The notes under the pieces are model-generated. The model worked only from the letters and a program-made list of their open reading frames with translations, had not been told where the DNA came from and did not search any database. A stretch of 64,000 nucleotides of DNA, taken from positions 115,829 through 179,828 of the forward strand of contig JAHFUZ010000004.1 in the NCBI GenBank assembly GCA_023264815.1, written 5' to 3'. Positions 7,780 through 16,639 of the stretch are shown here, in pieces (within the stretch, counting starts at the first letter, position 1; every line of letters begins with the position of its first letter). The position numbers and the translations under genes are program-made. Origin of the DNA: Arthrobacter sp. GTDB taxonomy: Bacteria; Actinomycetota; Actinomycetes; Actinomycetales; Micrococcaceae.

Positions 7780-8817
7780 GTGTCACCAGCGCCTATGACC
7801 CAGCAGTACTCCACGATTTCCCCCTCCCTGGCTGTGGGTATCGACGAGCCGGACCGCAACCTTGCCCTTGAACTCGTCCGCGTCACCGAAGCCGCAGCCA
7901 TCGCCGGCGGCCACTGGGTTGGTTTCGGCGACAAGAACAAGGCCGACGGCGCCGCCGTCGACGCCATGCGTTCCTTCCTCCACACGGTCCACTTCAACGG
8001 CGTTGTGGTCATCGGCGAAGGTGAAAAAGATGAAGCCCCCATGCTCTTCAACGGCGAACACGTTGGCGACGGCACCGGCCCCGAGTGCGATGTTGCCGTT
8101 GACCCGATCGACGGTACGCGCCTGACCGCCCTGGGCATCAACAACGCGCTCGCCGTCCTTGCCGTCGCCGAGCGCGGCTCCATGTTCGATCCCTCCGCCG
8201 TGTTCTACATGGAGAAGCTCGTCACGGGCCCGGAAGCCGCCGACATGGTTGACCTGCGCCTGCCGGTCAAGCAGAACCTTCACCTGATCGCCAAGGCAAA
8301 GGGCGTGAAAGTCAATCAGCTCAACGTCATGATCCTGGACCGTGACCGCCACCGCCCGCTGGTTGAAGAGATCCGTGAAGCCGGTGCACGCACCAAGTTC
8401 ATCATGGACGGCGACGTCGCCGGCGCCATCGCCGCTGCCCGTTCAGGCACCGGCGTTGACGCGCTGATGGGCATCGGCGGCACGCCGGAAGGCATCGTTG
8501 CGGCCTGTGCCATCAAGTCACTGGGCGGTGTCATCCAGGGCCGGCTGTGGCCCACCAGCGACGACGAGAAGCAGAAGGCCATCGACGCCGGCCACGACCT
8601 TGACCGGGTCCTGTCCACCAACGACCTCGTCTCCAGTGACAACTGCTACTTTGCGGCCACCGGCATCACCGACGGCGACCTGCTTAAGGGCGTGCGGTAC
8701 TCCAAGGACAGGGTCCTCACGCAGTCCATCGTGATGCGTTCCAAGTCCGGCACCATCCGTTTCGTGGACGGCGAGCACCGCGCCGACAAGTGGGAAGGGT
8801 ACGCCCGCAAGAGCTAG
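7780..8817 (+). CDS. glpX: Fructose-1,6-bisphosphatase, class II
   Basis: Hydrolyses fructose 1,6-bisphosphate to fructose 6-phosphate in gluconeogenesis. It is the main such enzyme in most actinobacteria (Rv1099c). Metal-binding motifs GEGEKDEAP (79-87) and DPIDGT (108-113) are intact, as is the later GIGGTPEG loop. Length 345 aa is normal. GTG at 7780 follows AAGAGG (7769-7774) at 5 nt; an internal ATG at 7795 is the alternative. A TATGAT about 80 nt upstream is a plausible -10. A classic terminator follows the stop. Confidence 0.96.
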   Translation: MSPAPMTQQYSTISPSLAVGIDEPDRNLALELVRVTEAAAIAGGHWVGFGDKNKADGAAVDAMRSFLHTVHFNGVVVIGEGEKDEAPMLFNGEHVGDGTGPECDVAVDPIDGTRLTALGINNALAVLAVAERGSMFDPSAVFYMEKLVTGPEAADMVDLRLPVKQNLHLIAKAKGVKVNQLNVMILDRDRHRPLVEEIREAGARTKFIMDGDVAGAIAAARSGTGVDALMGIGGTPEGIVAACAIKSLGGVIQGRLWPTSDDEKQKAIDAGHDLDRVLSTNDLVSSDNCYFAATGITDGDLLKGVRYSKDRVLTQSIVMRSKSGTIRFVDGEHRADKWEGYARKS

Positions 8818-8831
8818 TCCTGCGTTTCACG

Positions 8832-8869
8832 AAAAGACGCCATGCCGCCGTTGCGGGTGGCGTCTTTTT
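8832..8869 (+). terminator. Rho-independent terminator of glpX
   Basis: An 11-bp stem (8832-8842 with 8858-8868) is followed by a run of T residues (8865-8869). It lies 14 nt after the glpX stop and is one of the few textbook terminators in the window. Confidence 0.92.
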
Positions 8870-8904
8870 CGTCCCGCGGGACGGCTCGGACGTGGCGGCC
8901 GGGC

Positions 8905-8932
8905 GCCCCGCCCCGGCAGGCCGGGGCGGGGC
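8905..8932 (+). terminator. Second GC hairpin between glpX and the FemAB gene
   Basis: A perfect 12-bp G/C stem (8905-8916 with 8921-8932) has the tetraloop CAGG. It ends 7 nt before the TAGGGT -10 of the next gene and may insulate that promoter. Confidence 0.6.
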
Positions 8933-8939
8933 ATTGGTA

Positions 8940-8945
8940 TAGGGT
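8940..8945 (+). promoter_or_regulatory. -10 element TAGGGT before FemAB-type gene
   Basis: TAGGGT is followed by 7 nt and ATG at 8953. No ribosome site is present, which suggests a leaderless transcript. Confidence 0.5.
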
Positions 8946-8952
8946 TGAGCCC

Positions 8953-10014
8953 ATGAGTCTTGCCGTTGTGCCCTGTACTGACCGCGCCGTCTGGGACGGA
9001 TACGTTGACCGGTTCCAGGGCCACCCGCAGCAACTGTGGGGCTGGGGTGAGACCAAGGCCATGCATGGCTGGTCCGTGGACCGCGTCCTGGTCACCGACG
9101 ACGAAAACATCCTTGGCTGCGCCCAACTGCTGGTCCGAAAGCTGCCCGTACCGTTCCGGGCGCTCGTCTACGTGCCGCGCGGCCCCATGTGCGCCGCGGA
9201 AAACACCACCACAGTGCTGGAGCAGCTGGCGGCTTACGCTTCGTCCCGGCACCGCTGCGTGGCGCTGAGCATCGAGCCCGACTGGGACGCCGAGTCGCCC
9301 TTCGCGTCCGCCGTGGCTGCCGCCGGCTTCAAGCCAAGCTCCAATACCGTGCTGATTCCGCGGACCCTCATCCTGGACCTGTCCAAGACCGACGATGAGC
9401 TGATGGCTGACATGTCCAAATCCACGCGCGCCAACATCCGCAAGGCGAAGCGCAGCGAAGTGGAGTTCCGGAAGGTCCAGACGGCCGCGGAGCTGGAACA
9501 AGTACTGGGGATTTACCACGAAACAGCGGCCCGTGCCGGTTTCGGCATTCACGAGGACCAGTATTACCGCGACATCTTCGCCAACCTGGGGGAGGGCTCG
9601 CCCATCATCGGAGCGTTCGACGGCGGGCAGCTGCTGGCCTTCGTCTGGCTGTCCCGGAGCGGGGCAACAGCGTTTGAGCTCTACGGCGGCGTCTCTGCCG
9701 AGGGCCAGAAGCAGCGGGTCAACTACGGCGTGAAATGGGCAGCGCTGCAGGCCATGCGCGAGGACGGCTGCGGGCGCTACGACTTCAACGGACTGCTCAA
9801 CGACGGCATCTCCGACTTCAAGAAGCAGTTCGCCAAGCACGAGAACATGCTCATGGGCACGTGGGAGAGGCCGCTCTCACCGCTTTACCCCGTATACGCG
9901 CGGGCCATGCCAGCCGCACGCCAGGGGCTGCAGGCGGTACGGAAGGCACTGAAGACGGCCAGCAAGGGGTTGCCGGCCGCCCGCCAACTTCTGAAGCGGG
10001 TGGCCCGGCGCTAA
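8953..10014 (+). CDS. FemAB/FemX-type peptidoglycan cross-bridge aminoacyltransferase
   Basis: A lipid II-modifying ligase that would add an amino acid from aminoacyl-tRNA to the peptidoglycan stem peptide. Arthrobacter walls have A3-alpha cross-bridges, which need such enzymes. The 353-residue sequence has the twin GNAT-like fold of Fem ligases, with the hallmark LSKTDDELMADMSKSTR followed by NIRKAKR, and ...GAFDGGQLLAFVWLSRSG in the second half. The ending YDFNGLLNDGISDFKKQF and ...ERPLSPLYP is also characteristic of the family. ATG at 8953 is selected because in-frame sequence upstream overlaps two hairpins. The amino acid added cannot be deduced. Confidence 0.85.
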   Translation: MSLAVVPCTDRAVWDGYVDRFQGHPQQLWGWGETKAMHGWSVDRVLVTDDENILGCAQLLVRKLPVPFRALVYVPRGPMCAAENTTTVLEQLAAYASSRHRCVALSIEPDWDAESPFASAVAAAGFKPSSNTVLIPRTLILDLSKTDDELMADMSKSTRANIRKAKRSEVEFRKVQTAAELEQVLGIYHETAARAGFGIHEDQYYRDIFANLGEGSPIIGAFDGGQLLAFVWLSRSGATAFELYGGVSAEGQKQRVNYGVKWAALQAMREDGCGRYDFNGLLNDGISDFKKQFAKHENMLMGTWERPLSPLYPVYARAMPAARQGLQAVRKALKTASKGLPAARQLLKRVARR

Positions 10015-10038
10015 GGCGGGGGATCACTGAATAGCGGA

Positions 10039-11286
10039 TCAGTCAGCGGCGGTGGTGACTGCGAACGCCACCGCCGTCCCGTCAGCTCCCGCCACCGGAT
10101 GGACGTTCACCGGAGCCTCCGACGCCGCAAAGAACGCGCTGCCTCCCCGGGCAAGCTGCAGGTCGCCCTTGGGCGAGTCGAAGTACACGGCGCCTTCCAC
10201 CACAATCACCACGACGGCCCCTGACTGGGCGAGCGGGACCGGCGCTGCGCCCGGGGCCAGCTCGATGCGCTGAAGCTGGAACTCCCGGAACGGCGGCCTG
10301 TAGAGCTCCTGTCCCAGTCCGGAGAACTCGGGTGCAAGCAGAGGAACATCAACCGCCCGGAATTCGATGGTCTGCAGGAGTTCCCGGACATCGACAAACT
10401 TTGGCGTCAGACCGCCCCGGAGTACGTTGTCCGAGGAAGCCATCACCTCGACACCCAGTCCATGCAGGTACGCATGCACGTTTCCGGCAGGGAGATAGAC
10501 GGCTTCGCCGGGGGCCAGGGACAGCCTGTTCAGCAGCAGCGAGATCAGGACACCGGGATCACCCGGATACTTCTCGTTGAGGCTGACCACTGTGGAGAGC
10601 TCAGATTCGTATGGCGCCAGCGCTGCTCCGGAGGTCAGGGCAGCGGCCACCAGCGCCGTGGCCTGGGAAACGTCCCCGCCGCCGTTGATCAGGCGTCCAA
10701 AGGCGCTCCGCAGGCCTGCGTCCTCGTCGGCAGACTCCAGATCGTTCAGCAGGGCGGTCAGCAACGCCGGCGCCTGGACCTCGAGCGGGTCAAAGCAGCC
10801 CACCAGATGCTCCAGGATCTGCCGCGTGGCGGCCGGCGGCCGGAATCCGCACAGAGCCTCGAAGGGGGTCAGCGCGTAGATCATCTCCGGTTTGTGGTTG
10901 TCGTCCCGGTAGTTCCGGTCCGGCGCGTCCGGTGCAAGCCCTGCCTGATTTTCCCGGGCAAATCCGGCCCTGGCCTGAGCCAGGCTCGGGTGGACCTGCA
11001 GGCTGAGGGGCTGGGACGCAGCCAGGACCTTTGCCAGGAAGGGAAGCCGGGGACCGAACGCTGCCACGGACTCAGCACCCAGGTGGTGTTCGGGATCCTC
11101 GGCGATCAGGACATCCAGCGGCACCGTGGAACCGTCTGGCCGGCGGGCCACCGACGGGGAGTCCGGGTGGGCGCCGATCCACAGCTCTGCCTCCGGACGG
11201 CCCGATTCGGCGCGGCCCAGCAGCCCGGCAATTGCGGTGGTGGATCCCCAGGCATAGTCGCGGAGGACGTTCTCAATTTCGTACAC
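10039..11286 (-). CDS. manA: Mannose-6-phosphate isomerase, class I
   Basis: Interconverts mannose 6-phosphate and fructose 6-phosphate, feeding GDP-mannose and polyprenyl-phosphomannose, the likely donor of the protein mannosyltransferase encoded at about 30 kb. Zinc ligands are visible as Q97 and H99 (LQVHP), E134 (DNHKPE) and H271 (PAGNVHAY). Length is 415 aa. It is the last gene of a leftward purK-purE-LCP-manA series, 64 nt after the LCP gene. In M. tuberculosis manA lies by manB and whiB2; here it is about 5 kb from whiB. GTG at 11286 has no clear ribosome site. Confidence 0.96.
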   Translation of the reverse strand: MYEIENVLRDYAWGSTTAIAGLLGRAESGRPEAELWIGAHPDSPSVARRPDGSTVPLDVLIAEDPEHHLGAESVAAFGPRLPFLAKVLAASQPLSLQVHPSLAQARAGFARENQAGLAPDAPDRNYRDDNHKPEMIYALTPFEALCGFRPPAATRQILEHLVGCFDPLEVQAPALLTALLNDLESADEDAGLRSAFGRLINGGGDVSQATALVAAALTSGAALAPYESELSTVVSLNEKYPGDPGVLISLLLNRLSLAPGEAVYLPAGNVHAYLHGLGVEVMASSDNVLRGGLTPKFVDVRELLQTIEFRAVDVPLLAPEFSGLGQELYRPPFREFQLQRIELAPGAAPVPLAQSGAVVVIVVEGAVYFDSPKGDLQLARGGSAFFAASEAPVNVHPVAGADGTAVAFAVTTAAD

Positions 11287-11350
11287 GGCCGGTGTCCGTT
11301 CTTGGGTGTCAGGTCGGTGGTTCTATGCAGTCACGTCAGCGGCAGGGAGC

Positions 11351-12997
11351 CTACAGCGGCGCGCATTGTCCGTTGGTGGCGACGAGCTGCCGGATGGCCT
11401 CTTCGTCGCCTTCGCGCTTGAGCTGGTTCAGCATCTCCTCGGTGATCGGTTCTCCGTCCGGTGTGGTGGTCACCGGGGTGAAGTCCGACGACGGCGGGGG
11501 AGTCTGCTGCGCCGCCCAGCTGGCTGCCAGACCGGTTACAGGCCGCAGCGGGGCGGACGCCTGCAACTTTCCGCCGCCGGCGGATGCCTGGATGATGCCA
11601 TCGACAGGTGCAGCAGCCCGGGGCCCTGACGCCGAGGCGAGCAACTGGTCCACCCTGTCGTGGATGACGTCAAAATCAGGCACCGTGGAGAAGGATGCGT
11701 CGAAATCGGGCGGTCCGATGGTGAGCCGCTTGACCTCCTGGCCCTTGGCCTTCATGGCGAGATCCACAAAGCTGCCCAGCTGCGACGAGGAGATGTTGGA
11801 CTCCACCACTTTGGTGCCGGCGCTGGCGATGTCCTCGAATTTGGACAGCAGCGTGGCCGGGTCAAGCTGTTTCAGCATGGCCTGCTGCACGCACTGCTGG
11901 CGCTGGATCCGGGAGTAGTCGTCGACGTATTCGCGGGACCGCCCGTACCACAGGGCACGTTCACCATCGAGGGTCTGCTCGCCGGCGGGAATCCAGCCCA
12001 AGGGCATGCCGTGGGTACGCGTGGCTTCATCGAAGTAGCCGCTCATCGGAACCCAGCCGCCGGCCTTAATCTTGATGCCGCCCATGGCATCAATGAGCCT
12101 GGCGAAGCCTGCCATATCCACCAGGACATAGGCCTGGACGGTGATGCCCAGCGTTCCTGAGACTGCTTCGAGGGTCGCCTGCGCACCGGGATCGGCCACA
12201 CCGGGGTAGAGGTCGGCGTAGTCATTGGTCACTTCCGTATTGATCGCGTTGATCAGGCACGAGTCGCCGCAGTCGTAGCCATCCGGGTAAATCTGCCGCA
12301 TGGGTGATCCCTCGCTGAACTGGGCGTTCTGGAGGTTTCGGGGGACGGAAATGATGGCGGTCTGGCCTGTTTTGGCGTCCACGCTGAGCACGGAAAGGCT
12401 GTCCGGGCGCCGGCCGGTGCGGTCATCGCCCGCGTCGCCGCCCATCATCAGGAAGTTGTAGCGGCCATCCACGGGATCGATCGCCGGTCCGGAGGCGAAG
12501 ATGTTGCCAATGGCGTTGCGCCCGACGTTCAGCAGGTACGCGGCATACCCCAGTGTCCCGCTGCCCAGAACAAGGGCAATAACGAGGGACATGACGACGG
12601 CCGGACGCGCGCCCGGTGCCAGCAGGACCGGGCGGACCAGCCGCAGCGTGTTGACGAACAGGAAAGCCCAGCCGAGGGCCAGCGCCACCAGGACCACAAT
12701 GATGACCAGCGAGGCGATGGAATTGGTGATGATGTTGATCAGGAGGGTCCGGTTGAGGACCAGCAGCAGTACCGTGGCCACCAGAACGGCCCAGACGCCA
12801 AGGGTTACCCGCAGGGCGAGGCGGCCGAGTTTCCGGTCGCCGGCCACAATCTGAGCGCTGCCCGGCACCAGAAGTGTCATCAGCACAAGCACAAAGGCCC
12901 GCTTGGTCCGGACAGGGGACGAGGCACCGGAAGGGTGCCGAATGGGGTCGGTCATGACTGTGCCGGTGGCGGCGTGCGGCTCTTCGCGTCTGGGCAT
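11351..12997 (-). CDS. LytR-CpsA-Psr (LCP) family glycopolymer ligase with four membrane segments
   Basis: LCP enzymes transfer undecaprenyl-linked glycopolymers (arabinogalactan, teichoic or teichuronic acids) to peptidoglycan. The LCP domain runs from about residue 190 to 360, with the lipid-phosphate-binding Arg/Asp set in DRTGRRPDSLSVLSVD and ISVPRNL, and the later GERALWYGRSR...DDYSRIQRQQ motif. Unlike the usual single-anchor architecture, about 165 residues precede it and hold four hydrophobic segments (near 34-50, 66-82, 92-115, 135-158). A Pro/Ser-rich tail follows. Length is 548 aa. It is 11 nt downstream of purE and probably co-transcribed. M. tuberculosis Rv3267 is a comparable neighbour of purE/purK. 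Confidence 0.9.
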   Translation of the reverse strand: MPRREEPHAATGTVMTDPIRHPSGASSPVRTKRAFVLVLMTLLVPGSAQIVAGDRKLGRLALRVTLGVWAVLVATVLLLVLNRTLLINIITNSIASLVIIVVLVALALGWAFLFVNTLRLVRPVLLAPGARPAVVMSLVIALVLGSGTLGYAAYLLNVGRNAIGNIFASGPAIDPVDGRYNFLMMGGDAGDDRTGRRPDSLSVLSVDAKTGQTAIISVPRNLQNAQFSEGSPMRQIYPDGYDCGDSCLINAINTEVTNDYADLYPGVADPGAQATLEAVSGTLGITVQAYVLVDMAGFARLIDAMGGIKIKAGGWVPMSGYFDEATRTHGMPLGWIPAGEQTLDGERALWYGRSREYVDDYSRIQRQQCVQQAMLKQLDPATLLSKFEDIASAGTKVVESNISSSQLGSFVDLAMKAKGQEVKRLTIGPPDFDASFSTVPDFDVIHDRVDQLLASASGPRAAAPVDGIIQASAGGGKLQASAPLRPVTGLAASWAAQQTPPPSSDFTPVTTTPDGEPITEEMLNQLKREGDEEAIRQLVATNGQCAPL

Positions 12998-13008
12998 GTT
13001 CGCGTGCC

Positions 13009-13587
13009 TTAGCGGCTGCCCCGGAGAACACCGTTGCCGTCGGCGAAGACTTCGCTGACTTTTTGCCTGAGGCTGGCTCCCTTGCGGGTGGCGACGTCGT
13101 TGAGTTCCTGGGCGAAGTCCACAAGATCAGCCCGGAGTGATGCTGCCAGGTCGTCTGTGCCGGACGCCAGGATACGGACAGCAAGGAGCCCTGCGTTGCG
13201 GGCACCTGCTATGGACACGGTGGCTACCGGGACGCCTGCGGGCATCTGCACGATGGACAGGAGGGAGTCCATCCCGTCCAAAGTCTTCAGCGGGACCGGG
13301 ACGCCAATGACCGGCAGGGGAGTAACGCTGGCCAGCATGCCCGGCAGGTGGGCGGCGCCGCCGGCCCCCGCGATGATGACACGGAGCCCGCGTTCATGGG
13401 CGCTTTGGCCGTAGCGGATCATTTCCGTGGGCATCCGGTGCGCTGAGACCACGTCGGCTTCAAACGGGATGCCGAACTCGGCCAGGGCATCAGCCGCAGC
13501 CTCCATCACCGGCCAGTCCGAATCCGAACCCATAACAAGCCCGACAACCGGTGCGTTCCCGCTGCCGGGGGTGGTTTCGATGCTCAT
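13009..13587 (-). CDS. purE: N5-carboxyaminoimidazole ribonucleotide mutase
   Basis: Converts N5-CAIR to CAIR in de novo purine synthesis, directly after PurK. The class I PurE core is intact: [21 protein letters not shown] and [12 protein letters not shown]. At 192 aa it is slightly longer than the usual 165-175 because of a C-terminal extension. Its ATG overlaps the purK TGA in an ATGA tetranucleotide (13584-13587), so the two are translationally coupled. Confidence 0.97.
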   Translation of the reverse strand: MSIETTPGSGNAPVVGLVMGSDSDWPVMEAAADALAEFGIPFEADVVSAHRMPTEMIRYGQSAHERGLRVIIAGAGGAAHLPGMLASVTPLPVIGVPVPLKTLDGMDSLLSIVQMPAGVPVATVSIAGARNAGLLAVRILASGTDDLAASLRADLVDFAQELNDVATRKGASLRQKVSEVFADGNGVLRGSR

Positions 13588-14780
13588 GCGTTCTCCTCGG
13601 AAATCCGTGCTGAATCGTCGGCCGGGACGCGGCCGTCGCGGATGATGGCTGCCACCCGGGTTGCCCGTTGCCGGACTGAGTCCACGCCATCTGTGGAGTC
13701 GCCGACGAGGTTGACGTGGCCGATCTTCCGCCCGGGACGCACTGACTTGCCATAGCAGTGGACCTTGGCCGCCGGCTCACTCGCCAGGGCCGCAGGGTAG
13801 GCCGAGAAGAGATCCTGGTTGTCGCCGCCCAGGAAGTTCTTCATCACCACTACCGGGCCCAGGATGTCGGTGGCGCCCAGAGGAAGGTCGAGGACCGCAC
13901 GCAGATGCTGCTCGAATTGGCTGGTGACCGAGCCGTCCTGGGTCCAGTGGCCGGTGTTGTGCGGCCGCATGGCGAGTTCGTTAATGAGGAAGCCGGCACC
14001 GGTTCCGGGCGTTTCAAACAGCTCCGCAGCCATCACGCCGGTCACGCCGAGTTCAGTGGCGATCCGCAGGGCAGCGTCTTCGGCTGCCGCGGCGACCTCC
14101 AGGGGGATACCCAGGGCGGGGGCAATGACCTCGTCGCAAACGCCGTCCACCTGGATGGTGTGCACCACCGGCCAGGCCCTCGCCTCGCCACTGGGAGTCC
14201 GCGCCACCAGGGCTGACAGTTCACGGCTGAAATCAACCTTGGCCTCGGCCAGGAGCGGGCTCATGGCCTCGAACCAGGGCGCGGCGTCTGCGGCGTCTGC
14301 GGCGGAGTCGACAATCCGAACACCCTTGCCGTCGTAGCCGCCACGAGGCATCTTGAGAACCACCGGCCAGCCGATTTCATCACCGAAGCTGACCAGGGCA
14401 GCGACGTCGTGGACCGCAGCCCAGCGGGGGTTGGGGAGGCCGAGCCTGTCGATCGCTTCGCGCATCACCAGTTTGTCCTGCGCGTTCACCAGGGCATCGG
14501 GGCCCGGCTGGACATTCACGCCGGCAGCGAGGAGCTCGCGGAGGTGGTCGGTAGGGACGTGCTCGTGGTCGAACGTCATCACGTCCAGGCCGTCCGCGAA
14601 GTCCAGAAGGGTCTGGAGATCCTTATAGTCACCCACCGGTGACGTGGAGACTGCCGAAACAGCAGAAACGTCCTCAGCTTCAGCCAGGACACGCAATTCG
14701 AAACCAAGGGCGGTGGCGGCTGGGGCCATCATGCGCGCGAGCTGGCCGCCGCCAACCACGCCGATTACTGGAAAAGTCAC
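13584..14780 (-). CDS. purK: N5-carboxyaminoimidazole ribonucleotide synthase
   Basis: An ATP-grasp enzyme that carboxylates AIR to N5-CAIR using ATP and bicarbonate, passing product to PurE. The N-terminal pre-ATP-grasp motif [12 protein letters not shown], the [17 protein letters not shown] loop and [14 protein letters not shown] near the C-terminus are all diagnostic. Length is 398 aa. GTG at 14780 lies 7 nt from TAGGCT, with no ribosome site. This is the promoter-proximal gene of the purK-purE-LCP-manA group and is divergent from gtrA. Confidence 0.97.
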   Translation of the reverse strand: MTFPVIGVVGGGQLARMMAPAATALGFELRVLAEAEDVSAVSAVSTSPVGDYKDLQTLLDFADGLDVMTFDHEHVPTDHLRELLAAGVNVQPGPDALVNAQDKLVMREAIDRLGLPNPRWAAVHDVAALVSFGDEIGWPVVLKMPRGGYDGKGVRIVDSAADAADAAPWFEAMSPLLAEAKVDFSRELSALVARTPSGEARAWPVVHTIQVDGVCDEVIAPALGIPLEVAAAAEDAALRIATELGVTGVMAAELFETPGTGAGFLINELAMRPHNTGHWTQDGSVTSQFEQHLRAVLDLPLGATDILGPVVVMKNFLGGDNQDLFSAYPAALASEPAAKVHCYGKSVRPGRKIGHVNLVGDSTDGVDSVRQRATRVAAIIRDGRVPADDSARISEENA

Positions 14781-14787
14781 ATGTGCC

Positions 14788-14793
14788 AGCCTA
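14788..14793 (-). promoter_or_regulatory. -10 element TAGGCT, leaderless start of purK
   Basis: TAGGCT on the minus strand is followed by 7 nt and GTG at 14780. Confidence 0.6.
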
Positions 14794-14951
14794 CAGAAGA
14801 GCTCGCCGGATCCGGGCTTTCTGGCGCCACAAGGCCCGGAAGTCCGGTAATCGGCCGCCGCATCATCCGCTCGGCAAGCCGGTTCCCAGATTTGGGCGCT
14901 AAAATGGACCTCTGGCCGTGTGGCCCACAGAACGGACGGCCATGGAGGGTC

Positions 14952-15518
14952 ATGATTAACTCACTCGCAGATCGTATCCGGGGGCTCGCCTCGCTGTTTT
15001 GGCGCGAGGTGGCCAAGTTCGGTGCCGTGGGCGGCGTGGCCTTCGTTATTGATAACGGACTGACGTATTACCTGATGCATGGCCCCATGACAGACAGTGA
15101 AGCCAAGGCACGCTTCGTCGGCGCCAGCATCGCCACAGTTTTCTCCTGGATCGCCAACCGGTTGTGGACGTTCCGGCACCGGCGGCAGGCCAACGTTCTG
15201 CGTGAATTCCTGATGTTTATCCTGATCAACGGCATCGGCATCGGCATCTCGACCGGCTTTACTGCGCTGGCGAAGTATTCACTCAACGTCACGGATAAGA
15301 ACATGCTGTTCGCAGCCGGTGTGGTGGGCATCCTGGTGGCAACGGTGGTGCGGTTCTTCGCCTACCGGTTCCTGGTGTTCAACCAGGAACTGGACCAGGA
15401 GCCGGAGTTCTCCCACGACCACGAGCTCATCGAACTGCACCATCATGAGGCAGCTGCAGCGACGGCCGCCCAGGGCGCCGATCTGCCGGACAAGGACGCG
15501 TCGGGAAGCTCCCGGTAG
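14952..15518 (+). CDS. GtrA family membrane protein
   Basis: A small polytopic protein of the GtrA/DPMS family, thought to flip or position polyprenyl-linked sugars for cell-surface glycan assembly. Four transmembrane segments are evident, starting FGAVGGVAFVIDNGLTYYLM and including FSWIANRLWTFRHRR, the family hallmark. A His/Asp/Glu-rich cytoplasmic tail (DHELIELHHHE) follows; its metal affinity is unknown. Length is 188 aa. ATG at 14952 is chosen because GGAGG (14944-14948) lies 3 nt upstream. A TAAAAT near 14900 is a possible -10. The same purK-purE-gtrA neighbourhood exists in M. tuberculosis (Rv3275c-Rv3277). Confidence 0.88.
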   Translation: MINSLADRIRGLASLFWREVAKFGAVGGVAFVIDNGLTYYLMHGPMTDSEAKARFVGASIATVFSWIANRLWTFRHRRQANVLREFLMFILINGIGIGISTGFTALAKYSLNVTDKNMLFAAGVVGILVATVVRFFAYRFLVFNQELDQEPEFSHDHELIELHHHEAAAATAAQGADLPDKDASGSSR

Positions 15519-15525
15519 CGCCGGG

Positions 15526-16224
15526 CTACTTTCCCTGGATGCGTTCAGCCGCCAGCAGGTGCTCGGTCAGTTTCACGTCAGGATGGGCCAGCACCACTGA
15601 GCCTCCGTTGTTCCAGGCACCCAGGGAGTTCGCCAGCGCGGCTTCCAATCCTTCCTCAGCCGCAACCAGGAGCCGCACGCCTGCATCGTGCGGGGCAGAA
15701 AAGCCTGACAGCAGGTCCTCATGCAGGTGCAGGCGGCCCGAACTCCCGGAGACGGCGCGGCCGCCTGCCGATGGATCTGCGTGGGGCATCAGCACATCGC
15801 CGTGGGAGCGCACCTCGGCGGCATAATCGATCACCCCGGCAGGCAGGTTTCCCGGCCACCGCATGGCCAGTGCCGGCAGTGCAACGGCGATGACGGCGTC
15901 GTACGTTCCCTCTACGTCCTCCGGGCTGGCGGTGACGAGCAGCTCTGCTTCGCCTCCGTCCAGGACAGTTTCCATGCCAAGCTGCCAGGCGGCCAGGGCC
16001 CAGATCAGTGATTTCCAGTGGGCGGGAAGGTCAAGCCGCAGCCGCATTCCCGGCTCGGCATCAAGCTCGTCCTGAAGCAGGTTGCCCGTCTTCGCTACCC
16101 AGTTGTCCAGCACCCGTCCCGACAGTTCCACCCGCTCGGAGTCGGGGCCGTACCAGGTGAGGCGGGGCGAGGTGGCGTGGCCGGAACGCAGGGTGGTCAT
16201 CAGATCGATCGCCGGGATGCTCAT
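15526..16224 (-). CDS. TIGR03089 family protein
   Basis: A member of an actinobacterial family (TIGR03089; Rv3268 in M. tuberculosis) that resembles the N-terminal part of AMP-binding enzymes but is too short (232 aa here) to be a complete adenylating enzyme. The recognisable portion is PRLTWYGPDSERVELSGRVL, then NWVAKTGNLL and RLRLDLPAHWKSLIWALAAW. No phosphate-loop motif is seen, so catalytic activity is doubtful. ATG at 16224 is preferred over GTG at 16332 because CAAGAT lies exactly 6 nt upstream, as at other leaderless genes here. It converges on gtrA with a 7-nt gap. Confidence 0.8.
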   Translation of the reverse strand: MSIPAIDLMTTLRSGHATSPRLTWYGPDSERVELSGRVLDNWVAKTGNLLQDELDAEPGMRLRLDLPAHWKSLIWALAAWQLGMETVLDGGEAELLVTASPEDVEGTYDAVIAVALPALAMRWPGNLPAGVIDYAAEVRSHGDVLMPHADPSAGGRAVSGSSGRLHLHEDLLSGFSAPHDAGVRLLVAAEEGLEAALANSLGAWNNGGSVVLAHPDVKLTEHLLAAERIQGK

Positions 16225-16230
16225 GGCACT

Positions 16231-16236
16231 ATCTTG
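16231..16236 (-). promoter_or_regulatory. Possible -10 CAAGAT before TIGR03089 gene
   Basis: CAAGAT on the minus strand is 6 nt from ATG at 16224. The first base departs from TAnnnT, so support is weaker than for the other sites. Confidence 0.3.
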
Positions 16237-16520
16237 CCACGCGACCTTGGACACGTCCCGGGCCGGGGCGGGGCGTTCCTCCGGCAGGAATCGGCGTCTT
16301 GCGCCCGACTCACGGTCTGTGATGTTGCTCACATGAATTTCTCATGTTATTTGTCTTATCGCGGCCATGCCTGTAGTTTCTGCCGGAATTCATAGCGCCC
16401 GGAGGCATTTCGCGCTAGGCTCGGCGTGCCTGGCGTCCGCCGCGCCGGAACTGCCGAAAAATCCCGGGCGTGGCGTGACCGGGTTTGGCTTTGGCGGTTG
16501 ATTATTATCCCGTCCATGGC

Positions 16521-16550
16521 TTGACTCCCTGCTAGTTACACACGTGTAAT
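16521..16550 (+). promoter_or_regulatory. whiB promoter with overlapping operator-like dyad
   Basis: TTGACT (16521-16526), an 18-nt spacer and TGTAAT (16545-16550) form a good housekeeping-sigma promoter, the best -35 in the window. The perfect dyad TTACAC-AC-GTGTAA (16536-16549) overlaps the -10, a position suited to repressor binding. Confidence 0.6.
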
Positions 16551-16639
16551 TAGATATCGAAAGCCACTGCGTAAATTCCGGCACACAACCGAGTGTCCAA
16601 AGGGTCCACGCAGGGGCTGCAACTTTCAGGAGGGTCGCC

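Larger units (their letters stand above)
16225..16639. other. Intergenic region between TIGR03089 gene and whiB (415 nt)
   Basis: No gene is seen here on either strand. It holds an inverted repeat ACATGA-N5-TCATGT (16331-16347), a rightward promoter with an overlapping dyad (16521-16550) and an approximately 80-nt untranslated leader of whiB. If the TIGR03089 gene actually started at GTG 16332, the first 108 nt would be coding. Confidence 0.6.
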
